Shown piece after piece: positions 57,438-64,000 of a DNA stretch of 64,000 bases. This DNA is from an uncultured Flavobacteriales bacterium. GTDB lineage: Bacteria > Bacteroidota > Bacteroidia > Flavobacteriales_G > Salibacteraceae. Position numbers and translations under genes: made by a program. The first letter of the stretch is position 1; every line of letters begins with the position of its first letter. The stretch is from the NCBI GenBank assembly GCA_943788725.1, contig CALSRJ010000003.1, positions 372,001 through 436,000 on the forward strand. Reading direction: 5' to 3'. The notes below the pieces were generated by a model. It worked only from the letters and a program-made list of their open reading frames with translations, ran no database searches and had not been told where the DNA came from.

Positions 57438-57480
57438 GGCAAGTTCTCTCAAAAATACGTCGGATGCGGTGAGCTTCTAC

Positions 57481-57513
57481 TAAAAAGAAAAAGCGCCCGA
57501 TTGCCCGGACGCT
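57481..57513 (-). terminator. Terminator of the ftsK-lolA operon
   Basis: On the minus strand AGCGTCCGGGCAATCGGGCGCT forms a stem followed by a T-rich run, 27 bp after the lolA stop. Confidence 0.85.
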
Positions 57514-57539
57514 CTTCTAAACTTAGGAAAGCCAAAGTT

Positions 57540-58226
57540 TTAGCGGAGATCAATGATGTCCTCAACGTCATCGCGGTCCTCGTTGAATTCAAAATCGCCA
57601 TCGGTCAGCGGAACATTGGCCTTGAAGTTTTTCAACCGATAGGTATACACATCTCCGTTCTTGTATTTGATTACCATGCTGATCAGTTCAAGCTTGGTTT
57701 TGTCAATGTTGACGATCACGGTGTGAAATGGCTTCTTTCCTGGATCCATGGGGAACATGCGAATGACGTCTGCCTCTTTCCCGTCCACGGTTTCTTTTCC
57801 TGCATATTGGTACTTGAATCCTTGCTTGTACATGTGAAATGCATTCGCAGGATTCATGATGTTCCCATCGTCTTCATCTTCTTCAGGCATTTCAGAAATC
57901 TGGAGTTCTCCCACGTCCTTCAAAAAGGTCCAGACAGATTCTCCGTCACTGACGATTTCCCTTCCTGCAATGTCCAGCTTGTATTTCTTCTGGCCTTTCA
58001 TCTGCACATTTCCAGTTTGCTTCTCATCGATGCCCGCTTCTTTGTTGACCATGACGTACTCGAAGTCGGCCGTAAAGGACTTGTACTCCTTTGCTTTGTT
58101 GCTTAGCGCATCCAGTATCTCTTGGGCCTTGGGGTCTTGAGGGGTTAATTCTTCCTCGGATCGTTGGGCGAATAGGGCAGTGGTCAACACCATCATTCCC
58201 ATCACCATCCATGTAATTCTCTTCAT
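57540..58226 (-). CDS. lolA: Outer-membrane lipoprotein carrier protein LolA
   Basis: The 228-residue periplasmic chaperone carries lipoproteins to the outer membrane. It has a signal peptide (MKRITWMVMGMMVLTTALFA) and the LolA half-barrel, with 'FTADFEYVMVNKEAGIDEKQ', 'GQKKYKLDIAGREIVSDGES' and 'VWTFLK'. An acidic stretch around residue 116-122 ('PEEDEDDGN') is typical of the Bacteroidetes subgroup. It starts one base after the ftsK stop and shares its terminator. Confidence 0.92.
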   Translation of the reverse strand: MKRITWMVMGMMVLTTALFAQRSEEELTPQDPKAQEILDALSNKAKEYKSFTADFEYVMVNKEAGIDEKQTGNVQMKGQKKYKLDIAGREIVSDGESVWTFLKDVGELQISEMPEEDEDDGNIMNPANAFHMYKQGFKYQYAGKETVDGKEADVIRMFPMDPGKKPFHTVIVNIDKTKLELISMVIKYKNGDVYTYRLKNFKANVPLTDGDFEFNEDRDDVEDIIDLR

Positions 58227-58227
58227 G

Positions 58228-60777
58228 TTATTCTGAATTGTTCTTCAGGTTATTCAAATGCTGTTCCAAACTCATCTCATCTGGAATTAAAACTTGTCGG
58301 GCCTTGCTTCCTTCAAACGGACCGATGATGCCAGCGGCTTCCAATTGGTCAACTATCCTGCCCGCACGATTGTACCCCAACTTCAGTTTTCGCTGCAGCA
58401 AAGATGCACTTCCTTGTTGGTGGATGACCACGACTTGAGCGGCGTCTTCAAAGAGATCGTCCCTGTCCATGTCGTCGTATGCGCCAGACCCACCTTCCGA
58501 TCCCTCAGGGACGTATTCGGGTAAATGGTGCGCATCTGGATAGCCTTGTTGATTCCCGATAAATTCGGTGATTGCCTCCACTTCTGGAGTGTCTACAAAA
58601 GCACATTGCAGACGAATCAGATCATTGCCGTTGCTGTAGAGCATGTCTCCACGACCGATCAGTTGTTCTGCTCCACCAGAATCTAAGATGGTTCGAGAGT
58701 CGATTTTGGAGGTTACGCGGAAAGCGATGCGACTCGGGAAGTTCGCTTTGATGGTTCCTGTAATGATGTTGACCGAAGGCCGTTGAGTGGCGATGATCAA
58801 ATGGATGCCAATGGCTCGAGCCAGCTGGGCTAGTCTTGCAATCGGAGTCTCAACTTCCTTCCCCGCCGTCATGATCAGGTCGGCAAATTCATCTACTACC
58901 AATACGATGTAGGGTAGGTAGCTGTGACCGTCGTTGGGATTCAATTTCCGCTTGACGAATTTGGCGTTGTACTCCTTGATGTTTCGGCACTGTGCATTCT
59001 TCAACAACTCGTAGCGATTGTCCATCTCTATGCAAAGTGAATTCAAGGTGTGAACCACTTTGCTGGTATCCGTAATGATCGCCTCTTCCTCGTCCGGAAG
59101 CTTTGCCAAGAAGTGACGCTCAATCTTGTTGAAGAGGGTCAATTCCACCTTCTTTGGGTCTACGAGCACGAACTTGACTTGGGCGGGATGCTTCTTGTAA
59201 AGCAGAGACGCCAGGATACAATTCAAACCCACCGATTTACCCTGACCGGTAGCTCCTGCCATCAACAAGTGAGGCATTTTAGCTAAGTCTACCACAAAGG
59301 TTTCGTTGGAGATGGTCTTGCCCAAGGCAATGGGAAGTTCCATCTTGGCGTGCTCAAATTTCTCCGACTTGATCACGGTGCGCATAGACACCACGTCGGG
59401 CGTCTGATTCGGCACCTCGATGCCAATGGTTCCTTTCCCAGGAATCGGAGCGATGATACGTATGCCCAAGGCCGATAGACTCAAAGCGATATCGTCTTCC
59501 AGGTTCTTGATCTTGGAAATCCGAACTCCAGCTTCAGGCACGATCTCGTACAAGGTCACCGTTGGCCCGATCGTAGCTTTGATTTTAGAAATGCCAATGT
59601 TGTAGTTATTGAGCGTGGTAACAATGTTGTTCTTGTTCCGCTCTAATTCGTCGCGTTCCACTTGGATGTTGCCATCACCGTGGTCTTCGAGCATGTCGAT
59701 GGTCGGATATTGATACCGACTTAGGTCGAGCAATGGGTCGTAGTCTGCTAAGGTTTGGTCAGGTTGTTTCTCTTCCTCACTCAATTCCTGGTCTCCCGTA
59801 GCTTCCTCCACGGCAAAGTCTACGTCGTCCGCAACTTCTTCTTCACGGGTATCTTCAGTTTCTGGCCTCTCGGCGCTCAAAGCGCGTTCATCCGCCGCCT
59901 GTTCTGGAGCAAGCTCCGGTTCTTCGTCTTGTTCAACCTCCATTTCCAAGGAAGGTTCTTCCTCTTCTTCGATGACTTTTTCTGTGGATTCCTCTTCGGA
60001 AGAATTGTCGTCGAGGTCTATTTCGTTGGGCACCTCTTCGACGGCATCATGGCTGTCCTCGGCATCGGTCGGTATTTCTGCTAGCGCAGCCTCGTCGTCT
60101 CCCTTGTTAAATCCAAAGGCCGAAATGATGTCGGTAAGGGATAAGTTGAGGAATACGATGGCGTAAACCAAAAGGGAGAAAAAAACGAGGGTAAATGCAC
60201 CTACTCTGCCGAAGAGTCCGCTCAACCATACGTTGGTGTTGTAGCCAAAAGCGCCACCGAGGAAAAGGAAGTCTTGGGTGAACAATGCGCCTAAGAAAAC
60301 GCTAATCCAAACGAGAAAGAAGGTGGAGTGGCCCACCGTTTTCCAAAAGGGGAGAAGTTCCACTTTGAAAAGGATGCGAAAGCCTACGAGGAAACTGATC
60401 AAGACAAAGGCAAAGGAGGAAACGCCAAAGCCGTTGTTGATGAGTTGGTGACTGAGCAGAGCACCAAAGGTACCCAGCCAATTCTCAGTACGGATCTCGG
60501 CATTCTGCCACAGGTTCCACCACGAAAGATCGAAGAGTTCATCTTGGTCGATGCGCCAAGTGAAGAGATAGGAAGTGAGCGCGAGCAGTAAAATCCCGCT
60601 CAAAAGAATGAAGAACAACCCCATTACATGTTGGGTGCGTTCATCGCTAAAGAAGCTGCGCAAGCCATCGAAGAAGCCGCCGGAAAGCTTAAGCCCTTTA
60701 CGTTCTTTCTTCTGCTTGTCCTTCTTTTTACTGCGGGACTCTTCTACTTTGGACTTGTAATGGTTGGAATAACTCAA
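58228..60777 (-). CDS. ftsK: DNA translocase FtsK
   Basis: The 849-residue protein pumps chromosome ends through the division septum. It has four to five N-terminal membrane helices (about 50-215), a highly acidic Glu-rich linker (about 235-350), the RecA-like motor with Walker A 'GATGQGKSVGLN' and Walker B 'LVVDEFADLIM', and a C-terminal gamma winged helix ('LKLGYNRAGRIVDQLEAAGI') for KOPS-like site reading. The start is a TTG at 60777. No better ATG lies upstream in frame, so the exact start is uncertain. Confidence 0.95.
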   Translation of the reverse strand: MSYSNHYKSKVEESRSKKKDKQKKERKGLKLSGGFFDGLRSFFSDERTQHVMGLFFILLSGILLLALTSYLFTWRIDQDELFDLSWWNLWQNAEIRTENWLGTFGALLSHQLINNGFGVSSFAFVLISFLVGFRILFKVELLPFWKTVGHSTFFLVWISVFLGALFTQDFLFLGGAFGYNTNVWLSGLFGRVGAFTLVFFSLLVYAIVFLNLSLTDIISAFGFNKGDDEAALAEIPTDAEDSHDAVEEVPNEIDLDDNSSEEESTEKVIEEEEEPSLEMEVEQDEEPELAPEQAADERALSAERPETEDTREEEVADDVDFAVEEATGDQELSEEEKQPDQTLADYDPLLDLSRYQYPTIDMLEDHGDGNIQVERDELERNKNNIVTTLNNYNIGISKIKATIGPTVTLYEIVPEAGVRISKIKNLEDDIALSLSALGIRIIAPIPGKGTIGIEVPNQTPDVVSMRTVIKSEKFEHAKMELPIALGKTISNETFVVDLAKMPHLLMAGATGQGKSVGLNCILASLLYKKHPAQVKFVLVDPKKVELTLFNKIERHFLAKLPDEEEAIITDTSKVVHTLNSLCIEMDNRYELLKNAQCRNIKEYNAKFVKRKLNPNDGHSYLPYIVLVVDEFADLIMTAGKEVETPIARLAQLARAIGIHLIIATQRPSVNIITGTIKANFPSRIAFRVTSKIDSRTILDSGGAEQLIGRGDMLYSNGNDLIRLQCAFVDTPEVEAITEFIGNQQGYPDAHHLPEYVPEGSEGGSGAYDDMDRDDLFEDAAQVVVIHQQGSASLLQRKLKLGYNRAGRIVDQLEAAGIIGPFEGSKARQVLIPDEMSLEQHLNNLKNNSE

Positions 60778-60796
60778 ATTCTTGGGCTTTACCGGA

Positions 60797-60804
60797 CAAA
60801 GTTA
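60797..60804 (-). promoter_or_regulatory. -7 promoter box of ftsK
   Basis: The minus strand reads TAACTTTG, matching TAnnTTTG, 19 bp before the ftsK start. Confidence 0.6.
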
Positions 60805-60874
60805 GGTGGGACACAGGGGGCTATAAGCCACGGACCTTAGAGTTATCAAATGATTTTTGAACAGACAATGCGCC

Positions 60875-61579
60875 TTATTCCATGAAGATCTTCATGTTCT
60901 TGACCACGAGATCATCGAATTCTTGACGGGTCAAAGGCTCATACTTTTCATCCACTTCAAAGGTGACGTCATCTACTGGTGATGGGATGATCTGGCGAGC
61001 AACCAAGTGCATGTTCATGCCGTAATTCTCAATGCGGTAATCCAGCAGTACGCCCTGGATTTCGTGGTAAGGCGTACACCAATTTGGATGTTGAATGTCA
61101 ATTTCATTGGTATAGGCAAATTCATAACTCTCGCCTTTGGCTGCCCCAAAATCGATGAGTACATGTTTGCACAAAGCAACTGCCAGGGTATCGGTTACCT
61201 CGAGCGCTTTGATTTGAAAAGGAGGGAGCACATCCGTCATCATTAGGGCACCTTGGTGATTCAGGGATAAGACATATCGGTCACTGAATAGCTTCACCAT
61301 GTTGTGCAGCTTCTTATTCTCACCGTCTGCAATCACAGACATTTCAACAATGCCTGCTCCGGTCCGTAAATCCGAGCGCCATTTGTTCCCCTTGAAGGTC
61401 ATTACCATCTCGTCTGGAAGCATTTCCAGCATGAGATTGTTCGAATCGAGCTCGGGGTAGTAGACGTCGTATAAGATCACACCTTCGGAAACGTGCTTTT
61501 CAAAAGCCGCGCCAGGGCCACAACCGTACACAAAAAGTGACAGACTCAGCCAACATGATATCCGAAATAGTGGTCTCAA
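60875..61579 (-). CDS. Lipoprotein of unknown function
   Basis: The 234-residue protein has a lipoprotein signal ending in 'LFVYGC' (Cys20). The mature part is beta-rich ('GVILYDVYYPELDSNNLMLE', 'MVMTFKGNKWRSDLRTGAGI', 'HLVARQIIPSPVDDVTFEVD') and recalls DUF4412- or GLPGLI-like periplasmic lipoproteins. No active site is seen. It is monocistronic between ftsK and the divergent arginase gene. Confidence 0.78.
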   Translation of the reverse strand: MRPLFRISCWLSLSLFVYGCGPGAAFEKHVSEGVILYDVYYPELDSNNLMLEMLPDEMVMTFKGNKWRSDLRTGAGIVEMSVIADGENKKLHNMVKLFSDRYVLSLNHQGALMMTDVLPPFQIKALEVTDTLAVALCKHVLIDFGAAKGESYEFAYTNEIDIQHPNWCTPYHEIQGVLLDYRIENYGMNMHLVARQIIPSPVDDVTFEVDEKYEPLTRQEFDDLVVKNMKIFME

Positions 61580-61665
61580 AGGATAGTTTAAAGAGCGTCA
61601 CAAAAATATACATGGGAATAGAACTCAAAAGCTTGTTGGACGTTTCGCGGATTAAATAACGAAAC

Positions 61666-61673
61666 TACCTTTG
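61666..61673 (+). promoter_or_regulatory. -7 promoter box of the arginase-argS operon
   Basis: TACCTTTG matches TAnnTTTG and ends 17 bp before the arginase ATG. Confidence 0.65.
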
Positions 61674-61690
61674 CAGCTTATTCGATTTTT

Positions 61691-62638
61691 ATGCTGAAAT
61701 ATCTCGTACAATGCTCGGAAATAGGGGCGGGAACGCGTGGCAGTAGCCTGGGACCGGATGCCATCATGCTGGCGTCATTAAATTCTGAAAGCGAATTATT
61801 TAATCGATACCCCTTCGAACAGATCCCTGATTTGAACGATTCCTTGTTCGAACCGACCTCTACGCCGAACGCTTTGCGCATAAAACAAATGCACGGGACT
61901 TGGTCTGCGCAGGCCGAATCGGTGATGCGAAACATGAAGCTTGGTAAGGTGCCCATCGTGATCTCTGGCGACCACGCTTCGGCAGGAGGTACCATCGCAG
62001 GAATAAAAATGGCGCATCCCAATAAGCGACTTGGCGTGGTTTGGATTGACGCGCACGCAGACTTACATTCTCCTTATACAACGCCATCCGGCAACATTCA
62101 TGGTATGCCTCTGGCGGCGAGCATCGGCGACGACAACCTAGATATGAAACGCAATGACCCCAATGACGAGACCGTAGATTTTTGGGAGCGCATGAAGGGA
62201 ATGGGTGGTATTTCACCCAAGATTTTGCCGCAGGATTTGATTTTTGTCGGTGTGCGTGATACCGAAAAAGAGGAGATCCACTTGTTGGAAAAGCACAACA
62301 TCATCAATTATGAAGTGGCGGAGGTCGACGATATGGGTATGCATAAAATCGGTAAAGAGATTTTGGAGGAGCTGAAGGATTGCGACATCGTCTACGTTTC
62401 GTTTGACGTGGACAGCATGGACCCAGATGAGGTCTCCTATGGAACGGGTACACCGGTTCCGAATGGCATCGCCCCCGAGCAAGCAAAGAATTTACTGAGC
62501 GTACTGCTCGCCGATCCTAAAGTGTGTTGCTTTGAAATGGTGGAAGTGAATCCACTGCTGGATAAGAAAGGAAATAAAATGGCCACTACCGCCCTCTCCA
62601 TCTTGGAGAAAGCCGTAGAAACAATGGAAAATCGATGA
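61691..62638 (+). CDS. Arginase (ureohydrolase family)
   Basis: The 315-residue protein is a manganese ureohydrolase: 'ISGDHASAGG', 'VVWIDAHADLHSPYTTPSGN' and 'VSFDVDSMDPDEV' provide the binuclear Mn ligands, and 'SGNIHGMPLA' lines the active site. 'VEVNPLLDKKG' near the end also matches arginases. It should hydrolyse arginine to ornithine and urea; agmatinase or formiminoglutamase activity is less likely. The gene overlaps argS by one to four bases, so arginine use and arginine destruction are co-expressed. Confidence 0.9.
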   Translation: MLKYLVQCSEIGAGTRGSSLGPDAIMLASLNSESELFNRYPFEQIPDLNDSLFEPTSTPNALRIKQMHGTWSAQAESVMRNMKLGKVPIVISGDHASAGGTIAGIKMAHPNKRLGVVWIDAHADLHSPYTTPSGNIHGMPLAASIGDDNLDMKRNDPNDETVDFWERMKGMGGISPKILPQDLIFVGVRDTEKEEIHLLEKHNIINYEVAEVDDMGMHKIGKEILEELKDCDIVYVSFDVDSMDPDEVSYGTGTPVPNGIAPEQAKNLLSVLLADPKVCCFEMVEVNPLLDKKGNKMATTALSILEKAVETMENR

Positions 62639-64000
62639 TGGACATCACCCAAAAGATTGCAATTGCAACAGCCGATATCCTGAAGGAGTCGTACGACCAC
62701 GTGGTAGAAACTCACGCTGTGCAGATAGACGCAACGCGAAAAGAGTTTGAAGGCGACTATACCGTGGTCATTTTTCCGTATTTGCGGGCTTTGAAGATGA
62801 AGCCGGAGGAAGCAGGCAATGCACTTGGCGATCAACTCTTAGCTGCAGTGCCGGAAATTGAGGCCTTCAACGTCATCAAAGGCTTCCTGAATCTTTCGCT
62901 CAGTGCGGCCTATTGGAGTGCGGCGCTTGCATCCATTTCCGCGGATGAGCATTGGTTGAAACGGGGCAAAAGTGGGGGCTTATCTTTGGTAGAATACAGC
63001 TCTCCTAATACCAATAAACCGCTTCACTTAGGGCACCTGCGCAACAATTTCCTTGGCCACTCGGTGAGCCTGATCAAGGAGTTTGCGGGCAACGAAGTAA
63101 TCAAAACACAAATCATCAATGATCGTGGCGTGCACATTTGTAAGAGCATGCTCGCTTGGAAGATGCACGGAAAAGGGGAGACGCCCACCTCTGCCGGTAT
63201 CAAGGGAGATAAATTGGTGGGCAAGTACTACGTCATGTACGATGAGCATCTGCGGGCACAGGTGAAGAAATTGGTGGTTGAAGGCCGGAGTGAAGAAGAA
63301 GCAAAGAAGGAGGCACCGCTTTCCAAAATGGTCCAAGACATGCTGCTAAAATGGGAGCAAGGGGATCCAGAAACCATTGCCCTCTGGAGGATGATGAATG
63401 GCTGGGTGTACGAAGGGTTTGATGCAACCTATGCGCGCATGGGTGTCAGCTTCGACAAGCTCAACCATGAGTCAGAGACCTACCTGAAAGGAAAAGACAT
63501 CGTGAAGGTCGGACTAGAAAAAGGGATCTTTTTCACGAAAGACGACGGTTCAGTTTGGGTGAATTTAGAAGCGGATGGACTCGATCAAAAGCTATTGCTC
63601 CGCGCTGATGGCACTACCGTGTATATGACCCAAGACATCGGCACGGCGGCTCAACGCCAGGAGGATTATCCCTCCCTTAAACAAATCATCTATACCGTTG
63701 GTGATGAGCAGGATTACCACTTCAAAGTGCTCTTCTTGATCCTCGAAAAATTGGGGTACGATTGGGCGCCTGCTTGTCGACACTTGAGCTACGGGATGGT
63801 AGACCTGCCTTCGGGTAAAATGAAGTCGCGCGAAGGAACCGTGGTAGACGCCGACGACCTAATGGCGGAGGTTGTAGAAGCTGCCAAGACCTCATCAGAG
63901 GAGAAGGGTAAGCTGGATGAGATGGAACAGGAGGAGCAAGGTCAGCTTTTCGAAATGCTCGGCATTGGCGCTTTGAAATTCTATTTACTGCGGGTTGACC
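62638..64000 (+). CDS. argS: Arginine-tRNA ligase (C-terminus outside window)
   Basis: The open frame runs off the right edge after 454 codons, so the DALR anticodon-binding C-terminus is only partly seen. The N-terminal Add1 domain, the HIGH motif in 'SPNTNKPLHLGHLRNN' and the KMSKS-equivalent 'SGKMKSREGTVV' identify ArgRS. It charges tRNA-Arg in the cytoplasm. The start is ATG 62638 (TGATG overlap) or ATG 62635, one codon longer. Two tRNA-Arg genes (TCG, ACG) lie elsewhere in the window. Confidence 0.95.
   Translation, partial: MDITQKIAIATADILKESYDHVVETHAVQIDATRKEFEGDYTVVIFPYLRALKMKPEEAGNALGDQLLAAVPEIEAFNVIKGFLNLSLSAAYWSAALASISADEHWLKRGKSGGLSLVEYSSPNTNKPLHLGHLRNNFLGHSVSLIKEFAGNEVIKTQIINDRGVHICKSMLAWKMHGKGETPTSAGIKGDKLVGKYYVMYDEHLRAQVKKLVVEGRSEEEAKKEAPLSKMVQDMLLKWEQGDPETIALWRMMNGWVYEGFDATYARMGVSFDKLNHESETYLKGKDIVKVGLEKGIFFTKDDGSVWVNLEADGLDQKLLLRADGTTVYMTQDIGTAAQRQEDYPSLKQIIYTVGDEQDYHFKVLFLILEKLGYDWAPACRHLSYGMVDLPSGKMKSREGTVVDADDLMAEVVEAAKTSSEEKGKLDEMEQEEQGQLFEMLGIGALKFYLLRVD

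Noticed and set aside
62690-62715. ACCACGTGGT palindrome as a parS site
   Set aside because: It lies inside the argS coding region and lacks the outer bases of the parS consensus. No other parS-like sequence was seen.

Overview
The window looks like chromosomal DNA from a Bacteroidota bacterium, most likely order Flavobacteriales (class and order are inference). The evidence is: several TAnnTTTG -7 promoter boxes with no strong Shine-Dalgarno pattern; two secreted proteins with type IX secretion (T9SS) C-terminal sorting domains; the parA-parB-DUF5683-dapB and dnaA/phosphatase/methyltransferase neighbourhoods; a Bacteroidetes-type tyrosine recombinase; and LptD, MCE and amidase genes side by side. 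Genes are packed tightly, with many ATGA-type overlaps and several TTG or GTG starts. No CRISPR array, prophage structural genes, recognisable defence island or rRNA is visible.

Layout. 1-4.9 kb (minus): a very large secreted protein of unknown function that runs off the left edge, prmA, and a small lipoprotein. 5.0-8.8 kb is the accessory part. It is a repeat-rich island between two tRNA-Arg genes (anticodons TCG and ACG) that look like a duplicated promoter-tRNA-terminator unit. It holds a complete IS3-family element with an A8 frameshift site and a 3-bp target duplication, a palindrome joined to a truncated tRNA 5' end, dispersed repeats, and an orphan tyrosine recombinase. 8.8-24 kb (plus): WYL regulator, dnaA, phosphatase, RsmI-like methylase, TPR protein, MBOAT acyltransferase, ettA, hisS-hutH, a membrane protein with its winged-helix regulator, thioesterase, outer-membrane protein and ligA. 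24-32.7 kb (minus): two T9SS-exported paralogues, K+ channel, DUF4159 protein, rsmE, pckA, DUF423 protein and a trypsin-fold lipoprotein.

32.8-42.4 kb: a saccharopine dehydrogenase-like gene converges on lptD. Divergent from lptD runs amidase-MCE-Fe/S reductase-CCG protein; a four-helix-bundle gene flanked by inverted heptamer repeats sits between the last two. 42.4-50.6 kb (minus): glyA, fahA, spoT, fur, purA and a second OstA/LptA-like gene. 50.6-52.1 kb (plus): a DUF5819-like/HTTM gene pair that recalls SdpA/SdpB. 52.2-61.6 kb (mostly minus): dapB, DUF5683, parB, parA, UPF0173 hydrolase, glycosyltransferase, lolA, ftsK and a lipoprotein. 61.7-64 kb (plus): arginase and argS, which runs off the right edge.

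Functional themes are envelope biogenesis (LptD, an LptA-like protein, MCE, LolA, amidase, OMPs), chromosome replication and segregation (DnaA, LigA, ParAB, FtsK), amino-acid metabolism, and the stringent response and metal regulation. Twice an amino-acid catabolic gene is coupled to the tRNA synthetase for the same amino acid (hisS-hutH and arginase-argS). The best candidates for something undescribed are the tRNA-Arg island with its promoter-bearing tRNA fragment and palindrome, the heptamer-flanked four-helix-bundle gene, and the SdpAB-like pair.
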